A DNA stretch of 64,000 bases from Pasteurella atlantica (GCF_963693435.1 NZ_OY856306.1:1116001-1180000), one strand, 5' to 3'; shown: positions 47,297 through 57,299, counted from the first letter of the stretch. Notes: generated from the letters alone by a model not told the origin. Translations and numbers: made by a program.

Positions 47297-49654
47297 TTAT
47301 TTACGTTGTTTATAGAAATAATTAAATAATGGTATTTGGAAGTTTTGATCATATTTGGCAATACCACTTTCCCCTAGTTTTTTAGAAATACGTTCTAACG
47401 CCTGTTGTTTTTTCTCTTTTGGTAATTTATCCACCACATAACGAGCTGTTTTATAATAAAAATGACTTCGCCACATTGTAGCGGTTAGATCTTTATCACT
47501 TTTTGCAATTTCTGCTTGTTTTGATAAATGAATTAAAGAATATAAATAAGACGTTGAAATATTATATTCCGTTGCTAATTGTTTAATTTCATCTTCTAAC
47601 TTAACAAAATCATCCCATTCATTCCAAGAAACAGAGAGATCAAAAATAGTGACGGCATTTTTTCCTTTCATTTCTTTAGATTTTTCAAGTGTCTCTTCTG
47701 CCAACTCACCTAAACGAGAAACAGGGTAATCCACCTTTGACATAACCATTCCCACAGAGAAATGAATTTCTTCATTATTAGCCACATATTTTTTAAACTG
47801 CTTTTGCATTTCAAAAGCAACTTTTTGTGTGCTATGCCAAGAACCAATTAAAAAGAAATCATCACCTCCTGCAAATACAGTATAAATATTTTCCTTATTC
47901 TCATTACAATAAGCAGGTAGCCACAAACTAAAAAATTGATTCATCTGACGAGAAAGGGTTGTCATTTTCGCTAAAGTTGTATTTCCTAATCCTTGCTTGA
48001 AAATCGAACCTAAATTATCCACATCACCTTTAAGTGTCATTAATGCTGATTGTCCAATATAATTTTTAGTTTCAGTGTCAGAAATACGCTCTTTACGATC
48101 TTCACAAGCTAAATAATCAAACGTTTTTATTACCCCTTTTTCAATTTTATTCTCTTCATCAATATTTTGATATTTATCCTTTTCTAATTGTGAATTTTCA
48201 TCAAAAACAGATACATAACCATTAATATAACGGCGGGCATAACCATTCCAAACTGGTGTTTTTAAATCTTTTGGTAAAGAAAAATCCCAAAAACGATGAA
48301 TATTAACGTCTCCCAATTCTCCTGTTTCTTCTTTATTACTAGTAAAAACGACTTTATAGCCAAAAATGTCAAGATCTAATATTTGTGTGCTTTCAAATTT
48401 TTTAATATCTGTACTACAATCACATACAAATAAGCGATCTTTTTTAACTAAATTTTCACCAATTTTAATTTGAGATTTTGACATTAAAGATAATTTTTCT
48501 GATTCCTCTAAAGCAGGAAAATATTGATTTAATTTACAACAGCCATAAGAATATTGCATATCTTGAACAGGATTTTTAAAAGTAGTTAGACCAAGCCGTT
48601 GTAATTTTATTTTTTCAAGATCTAAAGAGCATTTATCCTGTAATGCTTTAAACTTCTCACCTTCAAATTCGTCAATTCCTGCAATTGTTGTTGCAATACC
48701 AATACCTGCTAAACCACAGGTATTTTGAATAAACCATTGATTAAAATTTTTTATTATGTCTTTTAAATGATCTTCTGTTTGCTGTGTATTTGGTGCAATA
48801 ATTAAAAATTTACCTGCGGCATTTAAAATTTGGCTTGTACTTGGTAGCTCCAATGTCTGTAAAATTTTAAGTGCTGCCAACTCTGTGAAAAGAGATACTT
48901 GAAACGAACGTCCCCGTAATAATTTTGCAACCTGTTTATTACTTTCCTTACTCCCTGCAAAAATAAACTCTTGAACACCAAAGAAGTCTCCAGAAATAAG
49001 TAAAAATGGTTTTTCATTATCATCATTTCCATTTTTATTTCTCTCTTTTAACTTACTAAGTTGAATATTATCATCATTATGCCAACGCCAAAGAGCTGTT
49101 GCCAAAGCTGTTATTGTTTTACTGTAATCATAGAAAGGAACACCATAAGTGCGAGAAGGAATATTACTCATAAAACATTGATATAGCGTATCAAAATGAT
49201 CTAACCATAAATCCATATTTTGTTTGGGATCTGCTGGAATCAAAGAGATACTCTCAAAAAAAGAAGTCCATAAATTGGCATAATCCACCTGCACTTCTTC
49301 TGCTTTTTTAGGAAAAATATTATCTGCCGATATTTGTTCTAAAGGATAAGCATATTCAGGTTGGTTATTTATATCTTGTGAAGGTTTTTCAGAAAGGTTA
49401 ACTGTTTTAAATAAACTATACAATTTTTCTTGAGAATAAGTAAAAGGGTGATTGTTATCATTATCAGAGCCTAAGGTAATAGATTGTGCCCTATCAATAA
49501 TTCGCCGTAAAAAATCGTGATTCTCTAAAGGCAGTAATACTGTTTGAAATTGTTCTTTTGGAAAGGGAGTATTTGTTTCATTAGCCAACTGCTCCAAATG
49601 ATAAATCATCGCAGTAAAAGCCACTTGGCAAGATGTGGAAATTAATGTCGTCAT
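47297..49654 (-). CDS. cas10: Cas10 (Csm1) with intact GGDD cyclase motif but no recognisable HD nuclease motif
   Basis: Large subunit of the Csm complex; it makes cyclic oligoadenylates when target RNA is bound. The second Palm domain carries YTVFAGGDDFFLIGSW, with GGDD at residues 596-599. The first Palm is near GKFLIIAPNT, and a treble-clef-like cysteine pair lies in VCDCST. The N-terminus differs from typical Csm1: where LLHDIGK is expected it reads FTAMIYHLEQLANE (His19-Leu20), and the later A-D pair reads DRAQSITLG. ATG 49654 follows GAGGATAGTT; 785 aa. Operon order is cas10-csm2-3-4-5-cas6. Confidence 0.92.
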   Translation of the reverse strand: MTTLISTSCQVAFTAMIYHLEQLANETNTPFPKEQFQTVLLPLENHDFLRRIIDRAQSITLGSDNDNNHPFTYSQEKLYSLFKTVNLSEKPSQDINNQPEYAYPLEQISADNIFPKKAEEVQVDYANLWTSFFESISLIPADPKQNMDLWLDHFDTLYQCFMSNIPSRTYGVPFYDYSKTITALATALWRWHNDDNIQLSKLKERNKNGNDDNEKPFLLISGDFFGVQEFIFAGSKESNKQVAKLLRGRSFQVSLFTELAALKILQTLELPSTSQILNAAGKFLIIAPNTQQTEDHLKDIIKNFNQWFIQNTCGLAGIGIATTIAGIDEFEGEKFKALQDKCSLDLEKIKLQRLGLTTFKNPVQDMQYSYGCCKLNQYFPALEESEKLSLMSKSQIKIGENLVKKDRLFVCDCSTDIKKFESTQILDLDIFGYKVVFTSNKEETGELGDVNIHRFWDFSLPKDLKTPVWNGYARRYINGYVSVFDENSQLEKDKYQNIDEENKIEKGVIKTFDYLACEDRKERISDTETKNYIGQSALMTLKGDVDNLGSIFKQGLGNTTLAKMTTLSRQMNQFFSLWLPAYCNENKENIYTVFAGGDDFFLIGSWHSTQKVAFEMQKQFKKYVANNEEIHFSVGMVMSKVDYPVSRLGELAEETLEKSKEMKGKNAVTIFDLSVSWNEWDDFVKLEDEIKQLATEYNISTSYLYSLIHLSKQAEIAKSDKDLTATMWRSHFYYKTARYVVDKLPKEKKQQALERISKKLGESGIAKYDQNFQIPLFNYFYKQRK

Positions 49655-49762
49655 AACTATCCTCTTCTTAATACAGATAGCTAGATTGTATATCACTTAG
49701 AAAAAACAAATCAAAAATATACGGCTATATTTTGAGATGGATCACACTTTTATTATGGAAAT

Positions 49763-50781
49763 AATTCAGTCCCTTTCAAACAGGGCATGTATTTCTACAA
49801 ACAAAAATAAAAAAGCATGATGAATAGCTTTAGTCTCAATCCCTTTAAAACAGGGCATGTATTTCTACGACAAAAAGAAATGAAAGAGTACATTAAAACG
49901 AGTCTCAATCCCTTTTCAACAGGGCATGTATTTCTACTTTTTAGATTAGAGGAGAAAATATGTCTGAAGAAAGTCTCAATCCCTTTAAAACAGGGCATGT
50001 ATTTCTACTAATCCTAAAGGTATAGTAGGTATAGTTTTAAGTCTCAATCCCTTTAAAACAGGGCATGTATTTCTACGACAAAAAGAAATGAAAGAGTACA
50101 TTAAAACGAGTCTCAATCCCTTTTCAACAGGGCATGTATTTCTACTTTTTAGATTAGAGGAGAAAATATGTCTGAAGAAAGTCTCAATCCCTTTAAAACA
50201 GGGCATGTATTTCTACTCTGACCCTCTTTGTAATAAAGACCATTAAAGTCTCAATCCCTTTAAAACAGGGCATGTATTTCTACACAGAATCTAATGGAGA
50301 TCCTAATATACGTAGATACGTCTCAATCCCTTTAAAACAGGGCATGTATTTCTACATTTTAGACATTTGAGATATCTTAAATATAGATAAGTCTCAATCC
50401 CTTTAAAACAGGGCATGTATTTCTACGTACAAAGATGGGAGAAAGACATAGATAACAAGTAGTCTCAATCCCTTTAAAACAGGGCATGTATTTCTACGAA
50501 TGTGACATTAATGAGCAAATTGCGTATTATAAGTCTCAATCCCTTTAAAACAGGGCATGTATTTCTACATACACTTTTATTAACTAATCTCATAGGAGAA
50601 ACAGTCTCAATCCCTTTAAAACAGGGCATGTATTTCTACGGTTACATCTATACCGTGCAGGAAGTACATTTAATGTCTCAATCCCTTTAAAACAGGGCAT
50701 GTATTTCTACGATTACTCGTAAGTTGATGTTCAATATGAATCTCAGTCTCAATCCCTTTAAAACAGGGCATGTATTTCTAC
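49763..50781 (-). CRISPR. Main type III-A CRISPR array, 15 repeats and 14 spacers
   Basis: 36-bp repeats start at 49763 (degenerate), 49833, 49902, 49973, 50041, 50110, 50181, 50248, 50320, 50391, 50462, 50533, 50604, 50675 and 50746. On the plus strand they start GTCTCAATCCC and end GTATTTCTAC; on the transcribed minus strand they end ATTGAGAC, the usual type III 8-nt handle. Spacers are 31-36 bp, mostly 35. The leader lies at the right, beside cas2. The repeats at 49902 and 50110 share the variant CCTTTTCAACAGG, and the two spacers around them are also duplicated. The leader-distal repeat has decayed as usual for the oldest end. Confidence 0.98.
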
Positions 50782-50943
50782 TGTGGCAATAACGCTAAGC
50801 CTTGTTTTACAATGCTTACAGAATATCGTTTCCAATTTTTTAATCGCATTATAAACTTAACCTCTTAATTGTATAAAAAACACACAAAATATTTATTGTA
50901 TTGTTTAGAGCAACAATAGAAAACTGTTATATTTTACCTAAAT
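50782..50943 (-). promoter_or_regulatory. Leader of the main CRISPR array
   Basis: 162 bp of AT-rich DNA between the newest repeat and the cas2 stop codon. It should hold the promoter for minus-strand array transcription and the integration signals. Related to the leader at 41912-42073. Confidence 0.75.
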
Positions 50944-51234
50944 TTAACTTATAAATCCAGCAGGTAACCCAGTCCAAATAATACCTTCAGGAAATAATGG
51001 TTTGCCTATTGTCCATTGTAACCCTCTTGTGGATAATGGATAGATCCGTAAATCATCTTCTTTTTCATCAAAAACAGTCAATATATCATTAATGCACTTT
51101 TGTAATAAGACGTCTTCTCCTTCAAAAATAAAAAGGCTATATTGAATAGGAGTCGCATATTTGAGTACTTTACGATAGATACGTTGTAAACGTTTTTCAT
51201 CAGCAATATCATAACCAATCAAATATTTTTTCAT
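50944..51234 (-). CDS. cas2: Cas2, first of two copies
   Basis: Structural dimer of the Cas1-Cas2 spacer integrase. Starts MKKYLIGYDIADEKRLQRIY with the ferredoxin-fold Asp in YDIAD, followed by YSLFIFEGEDVLL. 96 aa. It lies 8 nt behind cas1 and directly beside the leader. Its C-terminal TGLPAGFIS tail is the one found in the fused relic of the second locus. Confidence 0.9.
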   Translation of the reverse strand: MKKYLIGYDIADEKRLQRIYRKVLKYATPIQYSLFIFEGEDVLLQKCINDILTVFDEKEDDLRIYPLSTRGLQWTIGKPLFPEGIIWTGLPAGFIS

Positions 51235-51242
51235 TTGTTACC

Positions 51243-52316
51243 TCAAAATGAAAATTCAATATTTTGCATCATTGTGTGTTGATTAAAATAATAATGTTCT
51301 AACAATTCTTGCCATTGTAATTCTGTTAGTTGCTGAGGAGATGAAGGTTCTATACTTTCTTTACGTTGTGGTAAATTAGGTAACTCAACTTCTTTCAATA
51401 CTTGAATAATATCATGACAATTTTCTGTAAGTATTTTTCGCCATTGTTCCGCTTGTTCTTCATACGCTTTATAAAAGTTTATTCTTCCTGTTTTACCTAA
51501 CATACATCCTGATTGAGTTGTTGAAAAGTATTCAATTCTCAATTCTTTACTACGAAATAACCCTATTAACCAATTATCTACAAGTGGACGAATTGGCTCA
51601 ACCAAATCACATGCAAAAGACTCTCGAGAAAAATCAAGAGAGTGATAAAATCCAATATAGGGGTCAAGTCCTGCACCATAACTAGCTAAGACGGCTTCAC
51701 TATGTAACAGAGTATAACTTAATGAGAGTACCGCATTAAAAGGATCTCGTGGTGGACGGCGATTTCTTCCATTAAAATCCAATGACTTGGGTAAATATTG
51801 ACTTAATGCCATAAAATAAACAGAAGCAGCTCGTCCTTCAACGCCTCGTAATGAAGCAAGATTAGTCTGCTGGTTGATCTTTGTAATCAACTCATTTAAT
51901 TCCTTTACTTTAGGTGTTAATAAAGATTGTTTATCTTCTCTCAAATTTAAAGCTTGTGATAACCAATTTTTTTGTGTTTCTAATTTAAGTTGAATAATTT
52001 TCTTTGAAAAAGCTAAACAAAAAGGCTCATTATGTGAAAGTTCATATTGTATGACTCTACGATGGGCATCATTATGGGGTTGAGGTAAAAATAAAGAGGG
52101 TATATTTTTTCTCCCGGATAAAAAAATAATTCCTATACCTCGTTTTCCTAATTTAGCAAGTAATGATGCTTGTAACTTTACATCACCTTTCAAATAAATA
52201 CGATCAACCGAAACAAGAGGAATAGTGCCAATACGCTCTTCATTTTCATAACAAATTAACACTTCTCCACTTAATTTTAGCTCTACTCCTTTGCGATCAA
52301 TATATAAACTAGACAT
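51243..52316 (-). CDS. cas1: CRISPR integrase Cas1
   Basis: Metal-dependent integrase that inserts new spacers at the leader end. Catalytic residues are visible: Glu160 in LRGVEGRAASVYF, His225 in IGFYHSLDFSRES and Asp237/Glu240 in ACDLVEPIRP. 357 aa; residues past about 325 form an extra helical tail (SPQQLTELQWQELLEHYYFN). No reverse transcriptase domain is attached. It sits between two cas2 genes with gaps of 8 and 9 nt. Confidence 0.95.
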   Translation of the reverse strand: MSSLYIDRKGVELKLSGEVLICYENEERIGTIPLVSVDRIYLKGDVKLQASLLAKLGKRGIGIIFLSGRKNIPSLFLPQPHNDAHRRVIQYELSHNEPFCLAFSKKIIQLKLETQKNWLSQALNLREDKQSLLTPKVKELNELITKINQQTNLASLRGVEGRAASVYFMALSQYLPKSLDFNGRNRRPPRDPFNAVLSLSYTLLHSEAVLASYGAGLDPYIGFYHSLDFSRESFACDLVEPIRPLVDNWLIGLFRSKELRIEYFSTTQSGCMLGKTGRINFYKAYEEQAEQWRKILTENCHDIIQVLKEVELPNLPQRKESIEPSSPQQLTELQWQELLEHYYFNQHTMMQNIEFSF

Positions 52317-52325
52317 AATTCCTCA

Positions 52326-52610
52326 CTATACAATCAAAAAAGGGGAAATAGATTGTAATTCTGCCTTTCCAAATAATAAAGGTTTTGTACTCAGCGGAAT
52401 TTGAAAAATGAAAATGCGATCTTCATCAAGATCCAATAACTCTACCAATTCTTGTTTAAATGTAATTAATTCAGATTCTGTTAACCAACACTCGTAAAAA
52501 GACTCTTGCCCTCCAATTGCATAAGTTTCAACTTTTTTATGTACCTTGTACAATCGCTTTGAATCACAAATGTCATAAGCAATAAGGTAGCGTAGCCTTG
52601 ATACTTGCAT
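52326..52610 (-). CDS. cas2: Second, divergent Cas2
   Basis: A 94-aa Cas2 with RLRYLIAYDICDSKRLYKVH at the start and YECWLTESELITFK in the middle. The core YDIxDxKRL is shared with the other Cas2, but the rest differs widely, including the C-terminus (ELQSISPFLIV). The ribosome site is weak. First gene of the adaptation module, 36 nt behind guaA. Confidence 0.88.
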   Translation of the reverse strand: MQVSRLRYLIAYDICDSKRLYKVHKKVETYAIGGQESFYECWLTESELITFKQELVELLDLDEDRIFIFQIPLSTKPLLFGKAELQSISPFLIV

Positions 52611-52646
52611 TGTTTGATACTCAAAATCTCTAATAAAAAGTAAAAA

Positions 52647-54218
52647 TTATTCCCACTCAATCGTCGCTGGCGGCTTACCACTCACATCATAAACGACACG
52701 AGAAATACCTCCAACCTCATTGATAATTCGGTTTGAGATTTTACCTAATAAGTCATAAGGTAAATGAGCCCAGTGTGCGGTCATAAAGTCGATAGTTTCA
52801 ACGGCACGTAATGACACAACCCAGTCGTATTTACGTCCATCACCCATTACGCCAACAGATTTTACAGGTAAAAATACCGTAAAGGCTTGGCTGACTTTGT
52901 AGTACCAATCAGCATTGTGTAATTCTTCGATAAAAATAGCGTCTGCTTTACGGAGTAAATCGCAATATTCTTTTTTTACTTCGCCTAAAACACGCACACC
53001 TAAACCTGGTCCTGGGAATGGGTGGCGGTTGAGCATTTGTGCAGGTAAGCCTAAGGCTAAACCAATTTTACGCACTTCGTCTTTAAATAATTCACGCAAC
53101 GGCTCAACTAAGCCAAGTTTCATATAATCAGGTAATCCGCCGACATTGTGGTGGGATTTGATCACGTGGGCTTTGCCGGTTTTACTTGCGGCAGATTCGA
53201 TCACATCAGGATAAATCGTACCTTGTGCTAACCATTTTACGTTGTCGTGTTTGTGAGATTCTTCATCAAACACTTCCACGAATACATTACCAATGATTTT
53301 ACGTTTTGCCTCTGGCTCATCAACCCCTGCAAGGCGATCTAAGAAACGTTGCTCTGCATCAACTTTGGTAATGTTTAATCCAAATTTATCACCAAACATT
53401 TCCATAACTTGTTCGGCTTCGTTTAAACGTAATAATCCGTTATCCACGAAAACGCAGTGTAATTTTTTGCCGATAGCACGGTGTAGTAATAATGCGACTA
53501 CCGATGAATCGACACCACCAGATAAGCCTAAAATGACTTCGTCATCACCCACTTGTGCTTTAACACGAGCCACAGCATCTTCAATAATATTTTCAGCCGT
53601 CCATTTGGTTTCACAGCCACAAATATTGACCACAAAATTAGTTAATAAGCCTAAACCTTGTTTGGTATGGGTGACTTCTGGATGGAATTGTACGCCGTAA
53701 AATTGACGGTTTTCATCTGACATTGCCGCAATCGGGCAAGTTGGGGTTAAGCCTGTTACTTGGAAACCTTGTGGTAATTGAGTCACTTTATCGCCGTGGC
53801 TCATCCATACATCAAGCTGAGGATTTGAAGCGGTAAGATCATCATTTAATTTTGCAAATAATTGATCTTGTCCTTTTAATTCAACCTGTGCGTAACCAAA
53901 TTCACGATGATTTGATCCTTCGGTTAAGCCACCAAGTTGCATTGCCATTGTTTGCATTCCGTAGCAGATACCAAGTACTGGCACGCCTGCATTAAATACA
54001 TATTCAGGGGCTCGTGGGCTACCTTGCTCTGTGGTGCTTTCAGGTCCACCAGACAGAATAATCCCTGTTGGATTAAATTCACGAATTTGCTCTTCGGTAA
54101 CGTCCCAAGCCCAAAGCTCACAATAGACTCCTATTTCACGCACACGACGAGCGATAAGTTGGGTATATTGTGATCCAAAATCTAAAATTAAAATTTTATG
54201 GTTGTGTATGTTGTTCAT
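52647..54218 (-). CDS. guaA: GMP synthase (glutamine-hydrolysing)
   Basis: Converts XMP to GMP. The glutaminase domain has the Cys nucleophile in [12 protein letters not shown] and His/Glu in QFHPEVTHT. The ATP-pyrophosphatase loop is [16 protein letters not shown]. The C-terminal dimer domain ends PPATIEWE. 523 aa, normal length. The CRISPR adaptation genes follow on the same strand without an evident terminator. Confidence 0.96.
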   Translation of the reverse strand: MNNIHNHKILILDFGSQYTQLIARRVREIGVYCELWAWDVTEEQIREFNPTGIILSGGPESTTEQGSPRAPEYVFNAGVPVLGICYGMQTMAMQLGGLTEGSNHREFGYAQVELKGQDQLFAKLNDDLTASNPQLDVWMSHGDKVTQLPQGFQVTGLTPTCPIAAMSDENRQFYGVQFHPEVTHTKQGLGLLTNFVVNICGCETKWTAENIIEDAVARVKAQVGDDEVILGLSGGVDSSVVALLLHRAIGKKLHCVFVDNGLLRLNEAEQVMEMFGDKFGLNITKVDAEQRFLDRLAGVDEPEAKRKIIGNVFVEVFDEESHKHDNVKWLAQGTIYPDVIESAASKTGKAHVIKSHHNVGGLPDYMKLGLVEPLRELFKDEVRKIGLALGLPAQMLNRHPFPGPGLGVRVLGEVKKEYCDLLRKADAIFIEELHNADWYYKVSQAFTVFLPVKSVGVMGDGRKYDWVVSLRAVETIDFMTAHWAHLPYDLLGKISNRIINEVGGISRVVYDVSGKPPATIEWE

Positions 54219-54226
54219 TTTGTTCT

Positions 54227-54655
54227 CTATTTTGAATGTTCTACAAAAGGATTAAATAATTTTATACCTAATCCTTCAAAATCTTTGGTATTGCGTGTGA
54301 CTAAAATTAAATTGTGTTCAATCACACTCGCTGCAATCCAAGCGTCATTTTCAGGCGAAGGATCAGGAATATGCAATTTTGCACAAATTTCAGCAGTTTT
54401 TGGCGTAATGTTTAAAATGCGTCCATTAAGCATTTTCAGCACATTATTTTGATACCAATTTGTTAATGCTGTAAATTGTTTTGGATCTTTATACTTTTTT
54501 CTTAAAATTCCACGTTGTATTTCCATTAAAACGGTTGGATTAGTATAAAAGTCTTCTATGGAAGTGCTTCTAAACCAATCTACAACATTGGGATTTGCTT
54601 TCCCTTGTTTGATTTTTCGGATTTCAGAAATAAGGTTAGTATCAAGTAAAAACAT
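54227..54655 (-). CDS. PIN-domain toxin (VapC type)
   Basis: A 142-aa ribonuclease toxin. [13 protein letters not shown] has the first acidic residue (Asp5), the middle Glu is in VLMEIQRG, and the last acidic cluster is in [16 protein letters not shown] and [11 protein letters not shown]. This is the FitB/VapC pattern. The antitoxin stop overlaps its start by one base. It lies 8 nt upstream of guaA. Confidence 0.88.
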   Translation of the reverse strand: MFLLDTNLISEIRKIKQGKANPNVVDWFRSTSIEDFYTNPTVLMEIQRGILRKKYKDPKQFTALTNWYQNNVLKMLNGRILNITPKTAEICAKLHIPDPSPENDAWIAASVIEHNLILVTRNTKDFEGLGIKLFNPFVEHSK

Positions 54656-54933
54656 TATTCATCCTCTAAACCATAATCTACAAATGGAATAGGGCGATTA
54701 GCTTTACAGCGTGGCGGAATATCAAACTCAATATCTGCCTCACCATAATCTTCTTGTGAACAAAGCCACTCGTAAGCACTTTGTTTTTTTTCCTGTTTTT
54801 GAACTTGATAATCATCATAACGCATTAGCACAAATTCAGGATTACCACGATTAGTAATAATAACAGGTTCATTTGCTGCGAGCTGTTTTGCTTTCGCTAA
54901 ATTTTGATTAAATTCTCTACTTGTAATAAACAT
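54655..54933 (-). CDS. Phd/YefM-type antitoxin
   Basis: A 92-aa antitoxin. FITSREFNQNLAKAKQLAAN followed by EPVIITNRGNPEFVLMRYDDY is the Phd/YefM DNA-binding fold, and the acidic C-terminal tail wraps the toxin. ATG 54933 follows AGAGGGCTTT. A longer frame back to 54993 would run through the inverted repeat and lacks a ribosome site. Confidence 0.87.
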   Translation of the reverse strand: MFITSREFNQNLAKAKQLAANEPVIITNRGNPEFVLMRYDDYQVQKQEKKQSAYEWLCSQEDYGEADIEFDIPPRCKANRPIPFVDYGLEDE

Positions 54934-54946
54934 AAAGCCCTCTTTT

Positions 54947-54975
54947 GTTGCTACAATTTTTAGCATTGTAGCAAC
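54947..54975. promoter_or_regulatory. Candidate operator of the Phd/VapC pair
   Basis: GTTGCTACAAT at 54947-54957 and ATTGTAGCAAC at 54965-54975 are perfect 11-bp inverted repeats, 14 bp upstream of the antitoxin start. This is where an autoregulatory operator of a toxin-antitoxin pair is expected. Confidence 0.65.
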
Positions 54976-55042
54976 GATAAGTTTATTAAACAATAAATTT
55001 GCAAATTTAATACAAAATTTAACCGCTTAATTTTCTTAAATA

Positions 55043-56506
55043 TTAACCCAAACGATAATTCGGTGCTTCTTTAGTAATACTCACATCGTGAACGTGGCTT
55101 TCTTTAATACCCGCACCGCTAATGCGTACAAATTCTGCTTTGGTGCGTAATTCGTCAATGGTCGCACAGCCTGTTAAGCCCATACAAGAACGTAAACCGC
55201 CCATTTGTTGGTGGATAATTTCTTTTAAATAGCCTTTGTAAGGAATGCGTCCTTCAATACCTTCTGGTACTAATTTATCCGCCGCATTATCTGATTGGAA
55301 GTAGCGATCCGATGAGCCTTTTGACATTGCTCCAAGGGATCCCATTCCACGATAAGATTTGAATGAGCGTCCTTGATATAATTCGATCTCACCCGGTGCT
55401 TCTTCTGTTCCCGCAAACATTGAACCGACCATTACGCAAGACGCACCTGCTGCGATTGCTTTTGCGATATCGCCTGAGAAACGGATACCACCGTCGGCAA
55501 TCACAGGGATTCCACGATCTTTTAATGCTTCTGCGGCTTCTGAAATAGCGGTAATTTGTGGTACACCAACACCTGTTACGATACGAGTGGTACAAATTGA
55601 ACCTGGACCAATCCCCACTTTCACCGCACTTGCCCCTGCATCTGCTAAGGCAATCGCACCGCTTGCGGTTGCAACATTACCTGCAACGATTGGTAAATTT
55701 GGGTATTTTGCACGGGTTTCACGCACACGTTGTAATACGCCTTCGGAATGACCGTGACTGCTGTCGATTAAAAGTACATCAACCCCCGCTTTAACTAAGG
55801 CTTCAATACGTTCTTCATTACCTTCGCCAGCTCCAACAGCCGCACCAACACGCAGACGTCCAAATTCATCTTTACACGCATTTGGTTTTTCAGCGGTTTT
55901 TTGGAAATCTTTTAATGTAAATAAACCTTTTAATTTAAAATTATCATCAACAATCAGTACTTTTTCAACTCTATGGGTATGCATCAAATGGAAAATCTCT
56001 TGGGTTGTTGCCCCTTCTTTCACGGTAACAAGTTTTTCTTTTGGTGTCATTAGTGCTGAAACACAGGTATTCATATCATCAACAAAGCGAGTATCTCTTC
56101 CCGTTATAATGCCTTCTAAAAGCCCATTTTCATTTACAACAGGGAAACTGGCAAAGCCATTTTTAGTCACAAGTTTAGATAATTCTCTTAATGGTAAATC
56201 AGGGGTTACAGTAACAGGATCTGAAACAACACCGCTTTCAAATTTTTTCACTTTACTGACTCTATCGGCTTGACGCTCAATAGACATATTTTTATGAATA
56301 AACCCAATTCCTCCTTCTTGAGCAAGAGAAATAGCTAATCTTGTTTCGGTTACCGTATCCATTGCGGCTGAAAGCATTGGGATATTTAAACGAATATCTT
56401 TGGTGAGTTGGGTGGAAAGGTTAGCGGTATTTGGTAATACCTTAGAATGAGCAGGAACGAGAAGGACATCGTCAAAAGTTAATGCTTCTTGTTTAATTCG
56501 TAACAT
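55043..56506 (-). CDS. guaB: IMP dehydrogenase
   Basis: Oxidises IMP to XMP, the committed step to guanine nucleotides. The catalytic loop is [20 protein letters not shown] with its Cys, and [10 protein letters not shown] and [14 protein letters not shown] follow the IMPDH pattern. Two CBS domains lie at about residues 93-200. 487 aa, normal. guaB and guaA would normally be adjacent; here the toxin-antitoxin pair separates them. Confidence 0.96.
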   Translation of the reverse strand: MLRIKQEALTFDDVLLVPAHSKVLPNTANLSTQLTKDIRLNIPMLSAAMDTVTETRLAISLAQEGGIGFIHKNMSIERQADRVSKVKKFESGVVSDPVTVTPDLPLRELSKLVTKNGFASFPVVNENGLLEGIITGRDTRFVDDMNTCVSALMTPKEKLVTVKEGATTQEIFHLMHTHRVEKVLIVDDNFKLKGLFTLKDFQKTAEKPNACKDEFGRLRVGAAVGAGEGNEERIEALVKAGVDVLLIDSSHGHSEGVLQRVRETRAKYPNLPIVAGNVATASGAIALADAGASAVKVGIGPGSICTTRIVTGVGVPQITAISEAAEALKDRGIPVIADGGIRFSGDIAKAIAAGASCVMVGSMFAGTEEAPGEIELYQGRSFKSYRGMGSLGAMSKGSSDRYFQSDNAADKLVPEGIEGRIPYKGYLKEIIHQQMGGLRSCMGLTGCATIDELRTKAEFVRISGAGIKESHVHDVSITKEAPNYRLG

Positions 56507-56599
56507 TGCAAAATTCCTTATAATAGATAAAAAATGAGTTGGAAAGATTGCGAGAGAATTATACAGATAATTATTGTTATTGAAAAGATAATTATAACA

Positions 56600-57178
56600 C
56601 TAGCCTAAAATAATATAATCTAATGGCATATCCCAGTGTTCAACAGGTAATTGGTTTAATTGTTGAAATCGATGAGCTAATCCTACACTAATTAATGTTT
56701 CAGAATTCTGGGCAAGAGTACGATCATAAAATCCGCCCCCCATTCCTAAACGGTTACCTTGTTTATCACAAGCGACTAAAGGCGTAAAAATAATGTCTAA
56801 TTTATTTAATGGTAACACTTTTCTGACATCTAACTGAGGTTCTAGAATACCAAAGCGGTTAGATTTTAATGATTTTTTGCAATTTTTATTATATTCAATA
56901 AATAATAAATGACCTTTTGAAAATGGGTGTAAAACAGGCAGGTAAATTTTTTTCCCTTGTTTTGTTAGTTTATCAATGAGCGGTAATGGAGAAATTTCAC
57001 CATTAAAAGGGAGATAAAACGCCAATCTAGTGGCAGAATGTTTTTCAATCAAACTAAGTGCTGGCTGAATAATATTTTGTGCAGCTTGATTTTGTTGCTG
57101 TTGTGATAATTCAAGCCGTTTAGTTTTCATTTCTTGGCGTAATCGTTGGCGTTGATTAGTGATATGATTATTATCCAT
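56600..57178 (-). CDS. ygfA: 5-formyltetrahydrofolate cyclo-ligase
   Basis: Converts 5-formyl-THF to 5,10-methenyl-THF in one-carbon metabolism. RQRLRQEMKTKRLEL at the N-terminus, FYLPFNGEISPLPLI and the ATP-binding RLGMGGGFYDRTLA are family hallmarks. 192 aa. In enterics 6S RNA precedes ygfA; the 120 bp available here before the IS element is too short and shows no such RNA. Confidence 0.92.
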   Translation of the reverse strand: MDNNHITNQRQRLRQEMKTKRLELSQQQQNQAAQNIIQPALSLIEKHSATRLAFYLPFNGEISPLPLIDKLTKQGKKIYLPVLHPFSKGHLLFIEYNKNCKKSLKSNRFGILEPQLDVRKVLPLNKLDIIFTPLVACDKQGNRLGMGGGFYDRTLAQNSETLISVGLAHRFQQLNQLPVEHWDMPLDYIILG

Positions 57179-57299
57179 AACCTTATTGTTATTTATAAAT
57201 TTAGATTATTTTGAATATAACAAAAAGAGATAAAATTGCAAATTTTAAAAGAAATGTAACCGCTATACTTGGGCTAGATATATAAATCAATTATTTCAT

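Noticed and set aside
49795-50206. Open frames inside the main CRISPR array with recurring SLNPFKTGHVF or PCFKGIETF phrases
   Set aside because: They are translations of the repeats and duplicated spacers, not genes.
52326-52610. Second Cas2-like gene as a VapD-type RNase unrelated to CRISPR
   Set aside because: It keeps the Cas2 N-terminal YDIxDxKRL motif and is packed against cas1, so Cas2 is more likely, though the role remains open.
57179-57299. Possible 6S RNA (ssrS) next to ygfA, as in enterics
   Set aside because: Only about 120 bp of AT-rich DNA remain before the IS element, with no sign of the long 6S hairpin.
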